Shown here one piece after another: positions 6,337-18,100 of a stretch of 64,000 nucleotides of DNA. Source of the stretch: Hyphobacterium sp. CCMP332 (GTDB taxonomy: Bacteria; Bacteroidota; Bacteroidia; Cytophagales; CCMP332); assembly GCA_014323545.1 (NCBI GenBank), contig CP058647.1, forward strand, positions 248,001 to 312,000. The letters run 5' to 3'. How positions within the stretch are numbered: the first letter of the stretch is position 1; every line of letters starts with the position of its first letter. Under the pieces are notes generated by a model that searched no databases, had not been told where the DNA came from, and saw only the letters and a program-made list of their open reading frames with translations. Both the position numbers and the translations under genes were made by a program.

Positions 6337-8742
6337 TCAGCCTTTGCCAAACAGCCGGTTAAAAATACCATTCTTCTTTTTGTGATCATCTTCATAATAA
6401 CCATAGCCATAGCCATAACCGTAACCATAGCCGTAACCATAGCCGTAACCGTAGCCATATCCACCTTTCTTCATCGAAAGATCATTGAGAATCATGGAGA
6501 TATGATTTATTTTGCCGTTCTGATAATCCTGGTCAAGGTTTTTGATCGCTTCAATCGGTGAAACGTTTTGTCTTACGATATAAATGGTTTGATCGGCTCT
6601 TTCCATAAGGATTTTAGCATCCGTCACCAGCCCTACCGGTGGAGAGTCAATAATTATGTATTCGTATTCTTTACGTAAGTCCTTAACAGCCGATTGCATC
6701 CGGTCGCTCATAAGCAATTCGGAAGGATTTGGGGGTATAATTCCGGCGCTGATGATATCCAAACTTGGGAACCTGGTTTTTTGAATAACTTCATTCAGCT
6801 TCATATCACCGCTCAGAAATGAGGATAACCCATAGTCATTGGAGATTCCAAAATCATCGTAAATTTTAGGTTTTCTCATATCAGCCCCTATAAGCAATAC
6901 CTTTTTTTCAGAGAGTGAAAAAACCTGTGCCAGATTGATCGAACAGAAGGTTTTTCCTTCTCCACTAATACTGGATGTCACAAGAAAAACACCTCCTTCT
7001 TCACCTGCCTGAAGAAAATGAATGTTTGAACGTATGGCTCTAAAGGACTCGGAAACAACGGATTTGGGTTTTTCTGTTACTACGAGATTATTGGAATGTT
7101 TACTGTGTCCTATTACCCCTATAAGCGGGATATTGGTGAGACTGAGAAGATCATCCTTATATTTTACCCTATTGTTTAAAGCTTCCCTCAAATAAATAAA
7201 ACCAAAAGGAATCCCAAGACCAATGGCCAGGGCAATTAATAAATTTCTTTCCTTATCCGGAATAAGAGGATCATCGACATACTTTGGATTATCGAGTATA
7301 TCATAATCAGAACTGTTGGCTGATTTACCAATGCTTATTTCTGTTTTCTTTTGAAGTAACAATTCGACCAATTGAGAATTTAGTTCCGACAATTGCTGAA
7401 TTTCGTATAAATCTCTCTGCTCTTCCTGCAAACCCTTTAATGAGGATATATAAAAATTGATTCTGGAATCGGTTTCAACAAGTTTTTTTTGATTATCTCT
7501 TTGAAGGTTTGTGACATTTTCGAGTATGTTTTTTTCTATTCTTTGAACTACGCTTTCTTCATAATTGAGATAAGGGTTTTCCTTGTTTTTATCATTTTTC
7601 AATAAACGCGCCTCTTTCTTAATTTTAATATACTCTAAAGCCAAAGAGTTGAGAAGTGGGTCATCAATGCCTATAACCATTGGCGCAAAGATTTCCTCAT
7701 CTCTATTTTGAATTACATAGTTTTCCAGATATTCATAATAATTTTTTCTCAGAAGCAATTCTGATTTACTTTCTTCAAGCCTGTTTATTTTCTCAAGTAT
7801 CAAATTGGAGCCGTTCCCAAAATCCAGGTTCTTTATCTTGTATTCATCAATTTTTCCTCGGAAAAAACTTAAAGTGTCTGTTAGCTTCGACAATTGAGCA
7901 TCAATAAAGCTCAAAGAATTTGAGGCATCCCTATTTTTTTCGGACAGGTTGTTTTTTCGGACTACCTTAATCAGGGTTTCCAAAAAAGCCATGTCCTTAT
8001 GAGGCGTGGTAGAGTTGAATGCAAAATGAAAAATATTATTAGAATTTTTATCGCTGCGCAGCCTTAATTGATTATTGTATAAACTAATGTTATTTTCAGG
8101 GTCATTTAATTTTAAAAGGAAATCATCGCTTGTTTTTGAGAGGTCACTATTCGTTATTTTTTGAACTCTCATTTTGCAGCCATTGATATTAAACCACTCA
8201 CCAAATTTAAATTTGCTTTTGGGCAAATCGGCATACTCGCTCTGTTCGTTAAGAGGTTTTAAGGAAAATGATGAGTTATCCTTTAGATTGGTAAATTCAA
8301 ATAGCTCTCCAAATGGAATTTTTGTAGAATTTGAATCTATTTCAATCCAAAAATAGTTGTGAGGATAAATTTCAGTTGTTTTGATTTCACCTGATCTGTA
8401 AATACTGAAATGAAAGTCCAATTCATTTAAAGCTTCTTCTATATTTTTTTGAGACTTAATAATTCTCAATTCGCGTTCAACATCACTTGCATCGGTGCGG
8501 AAAATACCGGCCGTTCTGCCTGATGAAAAAATACTTTCACTTTCGGGGTCCTTCACTTTTACAAGTGAAGCAGAAACCTGATAAATGGGTGTGGTATATC
8601 TGTTGTAAAGAAAAGCCGCAGTTAAAAATACGATCACGCACAAAGCTATCCAGTACCATTTAGAAAGTGCGCTCAGGAGTACTTTCTGAATAATTCCAAT
8701 GCCCTGTTTTTCCTCCTGATCAGTATTTTGAAATTCCTCCAA
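6337..8742 (-). CDS. Wzc-like polysaccharide co-polymerase with BY-type tyrosine kinase
   Basis: Inner-membrane protein of 801 residues that controls export and chain length of capsular or exopolysaccharide. Order of parts: membrane helix about 30-46, periplasmic Wzz-type domain and long coiled coil (about 260-480), second membrane helix about 500-520, then a cytoplasmic bacterial tyrosine kinase with Walker A (SISGEGKTFC, about 590), Walker A' (LLIGADMRKPK) and Walker B (YIIIDSPPVG, about 700). The C-terminal tail, normally a tyrosine cluster for autophosphorylation, is ten Tyr-Gly pairs followed by Tyr-Tyr, encoded by a hexanucleotide array at 6401-6460. The apparent start is TTG (8740-8742), immediately after the wza-like stop; no in-frame ATG lies nearby. 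Confidence 0.93.
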   Translation of the reverse strand: MEEFQNTDQEEKQGIGIIQKVLLSALSKWYWIALCVIVFLTAAFLYNRYTTPIYQVSASLVKVKDPESESIFSSGRTAGIFRTDASDVERELRIIKSQKNIEEALNELDFHFSIYRSGEIKTTEIYPHNYFWIEIDSNSTKIPFGELFEFTNLKDNSSFSLKPLNEQSEYADLPKSKFKFGEWFNINGCKMRVQKITNSDLSKTSDDFLLKLNDPENNISLYNNQLRLRSDKNSNNIFHFAFNSTTPHKDMAFLETLIKVVRKNNLSEKNRDASNSLSFIDAQLSKLTDTLSFFRGKIDEYKIKNLDFGNGSNLILEKINRLEESKSELLLRKNYYEYLENYVIQNRDEEIFAPMVIGIDDPLLNSLALEYIKIKKEARLLKNDKNKENPYLNYEESVVQRIEKNILENVTNLQRDNQKKLVETDSRINFYISSLKGLQEEQRDLYEIQQLSELNSQLVELLLQKKTEISIGKSANSSDYDILDNPKYVDDPLIPDKERNLLIALAIGLGIPFGFIYLREALNNRVKYKDDLLSLTNIPLIGVIGHSKHSNNLVVTEKPKSVVSESFRAIRSNIHFLQAGEEGGVFLVTSSISGEGKTFCSINLAQVFSLSEKKVLLIGADMRKPKIYDDFGISNDYGLSSFLSGDMKLNEVIQKTRFPSLDIISAGIIPPNPSELLMSDRMQSAVKDLRKEYEYIIIDSPPVGLVTDAKILMERADQTIYIVRQNVSPIEAIKNLDQDYQNGKINHISMILNDLSMKKGGYGYGYGYGYGYGYGYGYGYGYYEDDHKKKNGIFNRLFGKG
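6401..6460. repeat. Hexanucleotide tandem array (10 units) encoding the Tyr-Gly tail
   Basis: Ten consecutive 6-bp units of the form CC(A/G)TA(G/A/T) on the + strand, read on the minus strand as Tyr-Gly codon pairs of the Wzc-like kinase. Units differ only at the third codon positions (TAT/TAC, GGC/GGT). Gain or loss of a unit keeps the frame and changes the number of tail tyrosines. Confidence 0.92.
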
Positions 8743-9648
8743 TTATCTCGTGGTTAGTAATACAACTAAGGTGGCAATTGAACTCAATGTAGCCACGGCT
8801 CTTGCAGCATCTGATATTATATATTGCCGCCATACCTTTGCCTTTAAAGCCGGAACAATAATTTTGTCTCCGGGTCTCAAATAGTAAAATTCTGATCCTA
8901 ATAATTTTTCATCCAGTAAATTGATATAGGCTGTTTTCACATTTCGCCCTTCGGTTCTGACTAGTTTAATCCTGGATCTATCTGCAAATTCAGTAAGGTT
9001 TTCCGCGAGGGCAATGGCATCAAATATATTTGTTTCTGTACTATAGGAAGTGTAGCGACCCTCTTTGGCAATTTCCCCAAATACTGTAAACTGAAATGAC
9101 ATGAGTTCAACCTTTACAATAGGGGTTTCAAAATAACCTTCCAGGCTTTTTTGAATTATGGCTTCTGCCTCATCTATGGATTTGCCGGATAAAATCAATT
9201 CTCCAATTTCAGGTAAATTGAGTTTTCCTTCATCATCCAGTTCAAATCCGGACAAAAAATTATCAACAAGAAATTGAATCAAACCCACATCAAAAGGATT
9301 GTCTCCACTACCTCCTGCACCCATCATCCCTCCACGCGCACCGGATCCACTTTGCTGGGTTAAATTATTTTGTTCAAATTGGTTGAGTTTTCTAATCTGG
9401 CCTAATTGTCTTTCGTATTCCTTGATGAAGTTGTACTCCGCCGGTGTTAGCGAACCGATGCGAATGGATAAAATATCTCCGGGCTGAAGCATATAATCCT
9501 GATATTTGGCTTCATATTCATTAACCCATTGATTATATGGCAAGTTTTTACCGTAATAGTCGTCGTCCTGTAAATAAATAACTTTCTTATTCATAACACA
9601 GGAGAAAGCCATTACTGAAATAATGGCCAGAATACCTAATCGCTTCAT
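8743..9648 (-). CDS. Polysaccharide export lipoprotein (Wza/BexD-like)
   Basis: Predicted outer-membrane lipoprotein that forms the exit channel for the glycan made by this locus. From the chosen ATG (9646-9648) it has 301 residues: a signal peptide with lipobox MAFSC and Cys17, a polysaccharide-export domain beginning YMLQPGDILSIRI, an SLBB-type segment (ELMSFQFTVFGEIAKEGRY), and a short hydrophobic C-terminal helix (AVATLSSIATLVVLL). A TTG two codons upstream is an alternative start. The middle holds an unusual Gly/Gln-rich insert (about 100-115). It ends next to the wzc-like start and begins 9 bp after aconitase. Confidence 0.92.
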   Translation of the reverse strand: MKRLGILAIISVMAFSCVMNKKVIYLQDDDYYGKNLPYNQWVNEYEAKYQDYMLQPGDILSIRIGSLTPAEYNFIKEYERQLGQIRKLNQFEQNNLTQQSGSGARGGMMGAGGSGDNPFDVGLIQFLVDNFLSGFELDDEGKLNLPEIGELILSGKSIDEAEAIIQKSLEGYFETPIVKVELMSFQFTVFGEIAKEGRYTSYSTETNIFDAIALAENLTEFADRSRIKLVRTEGRNVKTAYINLLDEKLLGSEFYYLRPGDKIIVPALKAKVWRQYIISDAARAVATLSSIATLVVLLTTR

Positions 9649-9657
9649 TTCCAATTT

Positions 9658-11922
9658 TTACTTCTCAAGCTCTTTTATCAAATTAAGAGCAGAGCCCGCT
9701 CTAAACCACTTAATCTGGTTTTCATTATACGTGTGGTTGGTTTTGATCAAATCCTCAGAACCATCAGAATGTTTAAATCGCAATGTAATTTGTTTATCAG
9801 GCGCGAATTGATCCAAATCTACAGTTTCAATTATATCGTCTTCCAGAACTTTGTCATAATCGTTTTCATTTGCAAAAGTCAGACCCAACATTCCCTGCTT
9901 TTTCAGGTTTGTTTCATGAATTCTGGCAAATGATTTCACCAGAACAATTCTTACACCTAAAAATCGTGGCTGCATAGCCGCATGTTCTCTGGAACTTCCC
10001 TCCCCATAATTGTGATCACCAATAACTATTGTTGGTATTCCTTTAGACTTATAATCTCTTTGAGTTGCAGGAACAGCTCCGTACTCACCGGTCAACTGAT
10101 TTTTGACCTTGTCTGTTTCATCATTGAAATAATTGACAGCACCTGTAAGCGTGTTATCTGATATATTATCCAAATGTCCTCTGAATCTCAACCAGGGACC
10201 GGCCATAGAAATATGATCGGTGGTACATTTACCCTTTGCTTTAATAAGCAATCTCATATCCTTGAAATTTTCTCCATTCCAAGGGTCAAAAGGTTCGAGC
10301 AATTGCAAACGTTTTGAGTCGGGCGCAACTTTTATTTCAACCTTGCTTCCATCTTCGGCAGGAGCCTGATAACCAGAATCTTCTACTGCAAAACCCGAAG
10401 GTGGAAATTCTATACCCATCGGCTCATCCAATTTCACCTGTTGCCCGTTTTCATTTGTTAAACTGTCTGTAACTGGGTTAAATGTAAGATCGCCGGCTAT
10501 TGCAAAGGCTGTGGTGATTTCAGGTGAGGCAACAAATGCGTGGGTATTTGGATTGCCATCGTTCCGTTTTGCAAAATTCCTGTTAAATGAGGTGATTATA
10601 CTGTTTTTGCGTTTCGGGTCATTGGTATGTCTAGACCATTGGCCTATACATGGCCCACATGCATTGGCAAGTACTACACCGCCTATGTCTTTAAATACGT
10701 CCAAATAACCATCTCTGTCAACTGTATACCTTACCATTTCAGAACCGGGAGTAACTGTAAACTCCGCCTTGGCTTTTAGATTTTTTTCCGAAGCCTGTTT
10801 CGCGATGGATGCTGAACGTGTGATATCTTCATAGGAAGAATTGGTACATGATCCGATCAAACCAACCTCAAGACGTGCCGGCCAGTCGTTTTTCTTTACT
10901 TCTTCAGCAAATTTTGAAATTGGAATAGCTCTATCCGGTGTAAATGGACCGTTTACATGAGGTTCAAGTGTGGATAGGTCAATTTCAATTAACTGATCAA
11001 AGTATTTTTCAGGATTGGCATATACTTCAGGATCTCCGGTTAAATGCTCTTTAACTCCATTGGCAAGATCGGCCACATCTGCCCTATCTGTTCCTCTTAA
11101 GTATTCTTCCATTTTAGCATCATAACCAAAAGTAGAAGTCGTGGCACCAATCTCAGCTCCCATATTGCAAATGGTTCCTTTCCCCGTACATGATAAGGAT
11201 TCGGCTCCTGGCCCAAAATATTCAACAATTGCACCTGTTCCACCTTTTACGGTTAAAATTCCAGCGACTTTTAAAATAACATCTTTTGAGGCAGTCCAAC
11301 CGCTGAGTTTTCCGGTTAATTTTACGCCAATGAGTTTTGGAAATTTTAGTTCCCATGGCATTCCCGCCATTACATCTACTGCGTCTGCGCCTCCAACGCC
11401 AACAGCCACCATACCCAATCCTCCGGCGTTTACAGTATGAGAATCCGTTCCGATCATCATTCCTCCGGGAAATGCATAATTTTCCAGAACGACCTGATGA
11501 ATAATTCCTGCTCCAGGTTTCCAGAAACCAATACCGTATTTATTTGAGACGGATTCTAAAAAACTGAATACTTCTCCACTGGTATTAATGGAGTTTTTAA
11601 GATCTTCTTTGGCTCCTTCTTTGGCTAATATCAAATGATCACAATGCACAGTCGATGGAACAGCCGCCTGTTTTTTACCAGCTTGCATAAACTGAAGTAG
11701 TGCCATTTGTGCTGTGGCATCTTGCATGGCTACCCTGTCCGGTTTGAAATCAACATAGGATTTGGCCCTTTTAAATTCTTCTTTCGGCAAAGGGTCTGCC
11801 AAATGACTGTATAATATCTTTTCGGTGAGTGTAAGAGGCCTGTTTAATAAGTTTCTGCTTTTCTCTACTTTTTCAGCAAGGTTTTGATAAACCTTTTTGA
11901 TCATTTCTATGTCGAATGCCAT
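9658..11922 (-). CDS. acn: Aconitate hydratase (mitochondrial-type aconitase)
   Basis: TCA-cycle enzyme that interconverts citrate and isocitrate with a [4Fe-4S] cluster. The 754-residue length and sequence match mitochondrial-type aconitases found in Bacteroidota. The three cluster cysteines are in place: Cys359 in GSCTNSSY, and Cys422 and Cys425 in ACGPCIGQW. The active-site Arg motif is present in the C-terminal swivel domain ([12 protein letters not shown]). The ATG start at 11920-11922 lies 31 bp below a -7 type promoter box. The wza-like gene follows after 9 bp with no terminator, so transcripts may continue into the polysaccharide genes (inference). Confidence 0.97.
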   Translation of the reverse strand: MAFDIEMIKKVYQNLAEKVEKSRNLLNRPLTLTEKILYSHLADPLPKEEFKRAKSYVDFKPDRVAMQDATAQMALLQFMQAGKKQAAVPSTVHCDHLILAKEGAKEDLKNSINTSGEVFSFLESVSNKYGIGFWKPGAGIIHQVVLENYAFPGGMMIGTDSHTVNAGGLGMVAVGVGGADAVDVMAGMPWELKFPKLIGVKLTGKLSGWTASKDVILKVAGILTVKGGTGAIVEYFGPGAESLSCTGKGTICNMGAEIGATTSTFGYDAKMEEYLRGTDRADVADLANGVKEHLTGDPEVYANPEKYFDQLIEIDLSTLEPHVNGPFTPDRAIPISKFAEEVKKNDWPARLEVGLIGSCTNSSYEDITRSASIAKQASEKNLKAKAEFTVTPGSEMVRYTVDRDGYLDVFKDIGGVVLANACGPCIGQWSRHTNDPKRKNSIITSFNRNFAKRNDGNPNTHAFVASPEITTAFAIAGDLTFNPVTDSLTNENGQQVKLDEPMGIEFPPSGFAVEDSGYQAPAEDGSKVEIKVAPDSKRLQLLEPFDPWNGENFKDMRLLIKAKGKCTTDHISMAGPWLRFRGHLDNISDNTLTGAVNYFNDETDKVKNQLTGEYGAVPATQRDYKSKGIPTIVIGDHNYGEGSSREHAAMQPRFLGVRIVLVKSFARIHETNLKKQGMLGLTFANENDYDKVLEDDIIETVDLDQFAPDKQITLRFKHSDGSEDLIKTNHTYNENQIKWFRAGSALNLIKELEK

Positions 11923-11952
11923 ATGGATTCAGGTTTTTTTCTATGAAGAAGG

Positions 11953-11960
11953 CAAAAGTA
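11953..11960 (-). promoter_or_regulatory. Putative -7 promoter element of aconitase
   Basis: On the minus strand the sequence reads TACTTTTG, a perfect match to the Bacteroidota -7 consensus TAnnTTTG, about 31 bp upstream of the aconitase ATG. The matching -33 TTTG is poor (TTCA at the expected 19-bp spacing), so the call rests on the -7 box and its position. Confidence 0.5.
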
Positions 11961-12157
11961 TAAATAAAGGATGAATATCTGAACTGAAATAATTATCCAT
12001 TTAAACGTAAAAAATATGCGAATCATGCCTTTCCTTAAAAAAAATTGTACTTTTTTGGGAAAATATTACAGGAGTACCCATCATTTTAAATTGAATCACG
12101 TACACTTGTTAATAGGATTATTATTGTGAATACTGTAATTTAACGTAAGCTCGTGCG

Positions 12158-15100
12158 GTGAATATGACATATAAACGTACTATTAAGCATATTACTATCT
12201 TGTCAACGCTTCTCCTTGTCATTCAGGGTTCCCTTTTTGGCCAGGGTTATCCGTCTCTGGATTGTTCGACGGCATTAAGATTATGTAATACTACCAACAG
12301 GAATGATACAATTCAGGCTCCATTTACAGGTGTAGGCTTTGATGATCTGGCTGGAGGCGACTCCGTTTGCTGGGCTTCAGGTGAAAATAGACCCTTTTGG
12401 TACAAGTTCACTGTGGCCAATACAGGCCCTTTTGAAATGACTATTGATGACAATGTTTTTTTCGGTGGTGCTCCACTTGCACTTAGTTTTGCCAATAATT
12501 GGGCTATTTACGATGTCACCGGTGGTTGCAATATTGGTCCTTCAACTCAGGTGGCCTGTTTGGATAATGGCGGAAATACCGGGCCCACTGGAATTAGAAA
12601 CAGCCCTCCTAATGCGCGTTTCATTGCCCCAATTAACTTAACCGCAGGTAGAACTTATGCCCTTGTAATTGATCTTGGAACTGGTTTTATAGCCGGATTT
12701 GACATTTTCATCGAGTTGAGTTTTAATGACTCCGGATTACCCGGTGCAGTAGATTTTTCTAGTTTAAACGCCAATTTTACAGTTTCTGATGACACGGCCT
12801 GCGTCGGACAGGTAGTGAATTTTACAGACATTACAAGCGGAGGAGACCCACCTTATTTGTACAGTTGGGATTTTGGAGACGGAACAGGGACTTCTACTCT
12901 GGCAAATCCAAATTATGCTTATACTGCCAATGGCTCTTACACTGTTAGCCTTACTGTAGATAATGATACCAATCTTACCTGTACAAGTGTTGTAAATCAA
13001 ACCATGGTAGTTCAAGATGTTGTGGTTACTTTGGATCCTGTCCCTGACCAATGTCCAAACAGTCCTCCTGTTACTTTAACAGGGAATCCTGTAGGTGGGA
13101 TTTTCAGCGGGCCTGGGGTTGTAGGAAATACATTTGATCCTTCTATTGTTGGCACGGGTACTTACCTTATTACATACAATTATACTGACCCAAATGGCTG
13201 TACAAATTCCGATAATATTTCAATCGATGTATTAACACCGGTTGTGCTCACGGTTGATAAGGCATCTGAAACAATTTGTGAATCAATAGATACTGCTGTT
13301 TTTACCGCCGGTGGTGCAACATCCTACCAGTGGTTTGAAGTTGGTAACCCGGCTGTTCTCTCTACAAGTAATGTGTTTTCAATTTCACCTAATACTACTA
13401 CTCAATACGCTGTAAGGGGTGAAAATGCAGCCGGTTGCGCCGAATTTGATACGGTTACTGTTTTTGTCAATCCACCTCCTACTGTTAATATTACAGCATC
13501 ATCGAATCCAATTTGCTTTGGCAACAGCGCTACCTTAACAGCCTCCGGTGCCAATACCTATCAGTGGTTTGAAGTAGGAAATGCCATCGCCATTTCTACA
13601 TCAGCAGCAATTAATGTTTCTCCGGCTACAAGCACCGATTATTTGGTCATTGGAACGACTACCGCAACTGGATGTTTTGATTCAACTATTATAACCTTAA
13701 CGGTAAATCCATTGCCCACAGTAGGTGCTAGCGCAGATATTAACCCGATTTGTCCGGGTGGAACAAGCACATTAACCGGATCAGGTGCAAATACCTATCA
13801 ATGGTTTGAAGTTGGAAATGCTGTCGCCATTTCTACATCGCCAAGTGTAGCTGTAAGCCCGGGAGTAAGCACAGACTATATTGTAATTGGTACCAACACC
13901 ACGACTGGTTGTTTTGATTCTGCATTCATTACTGTAAATGTAAATGCAGCAGTAACCGTAAATATTACAGCAGGGTCAAATCCGATTTGTCAGGGTGAAA
14001 GCACCAATTTAACTGCTTCAGGAGCCGATACTTACGAATGGTTTGAAGTAGGAAATGCAACAGCCATTGGTACAAGTTCAGTCATTAGTGTTTCTCCAAT
14101 TGTAAATACAGATTATATAGCAGTTGGAACGGCCACTGTAAGCGGTTGTATAGATACTGCTTTTATTACCTTAAATGTGAATGCGAGCCCTCCGGTTGCT
14201 ATCACTCCATCGTCTAATCCCATTTGCAATGGCGAAAGTACCAGTCTAACCGCTTCCGGTGCGGATACCTATCAGTGGTTTGAAGTTGGAAACGCCGTGT
14301 CTTTCTCAAGTTCTTCAGTTGTGAATGTCAGTCCTACAATAAATACCGATTATTTTGTAATTGGAACAGAGACTGCTACAGGTTGCTTTGACACTGCATT
14401 TATCTCAATAACCGTAAATCCACTGCCGAGTGTCAATAGCAGCGCAGATTTAAATCCAATTTGCCTTGGTCAAACAAGTAATTTAACAGGAAGCGGAGCG
14501 GATACCTATCAATGGTTTGAAGTTGGTAATGGCACGGCTATATCAACGACTGCTAATGTTTCTGTTAGCCCGGTTGTAAGTACGAATTATTTTGTTGTTG
14601 GAAACCTGACAGCCACGGGTTGTTTTGACACCAGTTTTATTACGATAAATGTTAACGCAAACCCGCTCGTCAGCATTACTGCAGGTTCTAATCCTATTTG
14701 TTTAGGTGATACCACCAATTTAAATGCCGCTGGAGCAGATACTTATCAATGGTTTGAGGTTGGAAATGCAATAAGCATAGGTAGCGGTACTGTACTTTCT
14801 GTATCTCCGGCATTGACAACGGACTATTTGCTCGTTGGTACGGCGACAGCCACAGGTTGTATTGACTCGGCCACAATTACATTGACGGTAAATCCTCTTC
14901 CAAATGTTAATGCAGTAGCAAGCAGCAACCCTATTTGTTTGGGAGAAAGCAGCACTTTAACAGCTTCAGGGGCTGATACCTATTTATGGTTCGAAGTGGG
15001 TAATGCTGTAAGTTTTTCTTCCTCTGCCATAGTGAATGTGAGCCCTGCAGCCAGCACAGATTATTTCGTCATTGGTAATGAAACTGCCACAGGATGCTCG

Positions 15101-18100
15101 GATTCGGCATTTATTACTATCACCGTTAACCCAATTCCAAATGTAAATGCAATTGCTGATGTCAATCCAATTTGTCCCGGGGACACCTCTAATTTAACTG
15201 CTTCAGGTGCCGATACTTATCAGTGGTTTGAAGTTGGGAATGCTGTTGCTATTTCAACCTCGTCTACTGTAGCCGTAAATCCGGCTTCGAATACCGATTA
15301 TTTTGTAATAGGTACTAATACTTTGACCTCTTGTTTTGATACTGCTTTTATTACTGTAAATGTGAATCCAGCGGTTAATGTTAATATTACTGCCGCAACT
15401 AATCCAATTTGCCAGGGTGAAACGACAACTCTTACGGCTTCGGGTGCAGATACTTACATTTGGTTTGAAGTTGGGAATGCTACAAGTATCGGCTCAGGTG
15501 CCAATTTAAATGTTTCACCGGCATCAAATACTGATTATATCGCAATAGGTACAATAACCGCTACCGGTTGTTTTGACTCTGCATTTTTTACTTTAAATGT
15601 TGATCCATTGCCAACGGTGAACAGCAGTGCCAGTGTTAACCCGATTTGTTTTGGCGAAAGTACAAATCTCAGTGCCAGCGGAACTGACACATATCAATGG
15701 TTTGAAGTTGGAATCGCGGTACCAATATCTACAAGTCCTAATGTTAGCGTATCTCCTGCAAGCAGCACCGATTATTTTGTAATTGGTACACAGACCTCTA
15801 CCGGTTGTTTTGACACATCATTTATTACTATTAATGTTAATCCGCTTCCAAACGTAACTGCGAGCGCTGATGCCAATCCAATTTGTATTGGAAGCAGCTC
15901 AAATCTTAGCGCAGCCGGAGCCGATACATATTTGTGGTTTGAAGTTGGGAATGCTGTTTCAATAGGTAATACTTCAACCATTAATGTGAGTCCGGCAGCA
16001 AGTACTGACTATATAGTAGTGGGTACAAATACATTGAGTGGTTGCTTCGATTCAGCTTTTATTAGCATTTCTGTTGTTCCCGGAATAAATCCAACTGTGA
16101 GTATTGCATTTAATCCGGATACTACGTGTTTTGGAGATACCACATTTTTTACAACCATTGTTACTGGTTCCGGAATAAGTCCGACTTTTCAATGGTTGGT
16201 AAATAATATTAGCCAGGTCGGGTTTACCACTTCTACATTTTTTAGCAACAGTTTGAATCCCGGTGATGAAGTAAAAGTTTTAATGACGTCTTCAGAACCA
16301 TGCGCCACAGGAATTGCAAGGGACAGCTTAAATCCTCTGATCCTCACTAATTTGAGTACAGCAGTTAGTCTGAGTCAATCTCCATCCCCTGTCTGTTTTG
16401 GTGATTCAACAGCATTTATTGCCAGTCCAACAAATGGCGGTAGCAATCCTGTTTACTCATGGACCATAAATGGCAGCCCTCAAGCAGGAATTACGGGTGA
16501 TTCATTGATTTCAAATTCTGTCAATAATGGAGATCTAGTTGCTGTTCAAATGAGCTCTTCAGAAATATGTAATACAGGTCCCGCCTCAGCCAATATAAGT
16601 GCGAATATCAATCCAACAGTTAATCCAACGGTAAGTTTAATTCAAAGCCCAAGCCCATCCTGTATTGGTGATACAGCTTTATTTACGGCAAGTTTTAGCG
16701 GAGGAGGCTCTAGTCCCGTATTTGCATGGACTGTAAATGGCAGTCCTCAAGCCGGCTTTACCGGAAGTACATTTTTTAGCACTGCATTGAGTAATGGTGA
16801 TTTGGTAGAAGTAACATTGACATCGAGTGAAATATGCTCGAGTGGCCCCGTTAGTTCAAATTTAGCCGCGAGTATAACCAGTAATGTCAATCCAAGTGTT
16901 TCCATAGTGCAATCACCAAATCCTGTTTGCAGTGGTGATACGGTTATCTTTTCTACAATCTCATCAGGTGAGGGCTCTTCCCCTACTTTCCAATGGAGCA
17001 TAAATACGATTGTTCAGATTGGAGAAACAGGCCCATCTTTAACTTCAACTACAATTAATGATAATGATCTGATTGAAGTATTGCTGACTTCCTCGGCTTC
17101 ATGTGCCACCGGAACCGCCAATTCAAATTTAAATGCCTCTGTAGTTACCAGCGTTAGCCCTAATGTTTCTTTAGTACAAAATCCATCGAGTGCCTGCAGC
17201 GGAAGCAATATCGATATAATCGCCAGTCAAAGCGGAGGAGGATTAAGCCCTGTATTTGCCTGGACAGTCAATGGTACGCCACAGGCAACAAGCGGTAATG
17301 TCTTGAGCAGTACTTCATTTAATAATGGCGATAGCGTAGATGTTATTATGACCTCAAGTTCATCCTGCGCCATCCCAACTACGGCCAATGCAAGTCTTGT
17401 AGTCAACCTCACCGGAAATATCACACCATCAGTTAGCCTGAGCCAAATACCATCAAGCATTTGCAATGGTGATTCGGTTAGATTTAGTGCTGTTCCTACC
17501 TCTGGAGGACTAACACCATTTTATAACTGGTTTGTAAATGGAGTGCCTCAAGCTACTAACATTGACTTTATCGAAGGAAATACGTTTGTCAATGGCGATC
17601 AGGTGATAGTCGAACTGGTTTCCTCTGAAATTTGTGCGACCTCAACCGCTTTTGATACAATCTTGGTTAATAGCGTAGCTTCCATTGTGACAAATCTTGA
17701 TTCAATTGTATACGATGTCAATCCGGTTTGTAGTGGCACGGCACTGGGCTTCAAGGCTTATGTTTCGGGTCAGGGTATTTCGCCATTGTATACCTGGGAG
17801 GTCAATGGAATTGATCAATCGGTAAATTCTGACAGCATAAATCTTAATAATTTATCAAATGGTGATTCAATTCGTTTTACGGTTGCATCATCTTCTTCCT
17901 GTGCTGCTCCGGGTATAGACGATAGTGTTTTTGTCATCAACTCTGTTTTTGATCTTCAGCCTTTTATTACCGTCATTCAACCAAGCGCCTGCGGATCGGG
18001 AAATGGAATTATCACTGTGGATTCGGTCAATCTGGGTTCCGGATCTTATCAATATTTGATAAACAGCGTTGACTCTTTCACTAATTCATTCAGCGGATTA

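Noticed and set aside
6401-6460. Frameshifting phase-variation tract
   Set aside because: The unit length is 6 bp, so gain or loss of units does not change frame; only tail length can vary.
12764-13051. Antisense ORF within the giant adhesin gene
   Set aside because: Out-of-frame shadow of a long low-stop coding region, with no homology-like pattern and no start signal.
13220-16072. CRISPR-like array
   Set aside because: The repeats are 237 bp, in frame and part of a protein; units differ at silent sites. It is a protein repeat, not an array of spacers.
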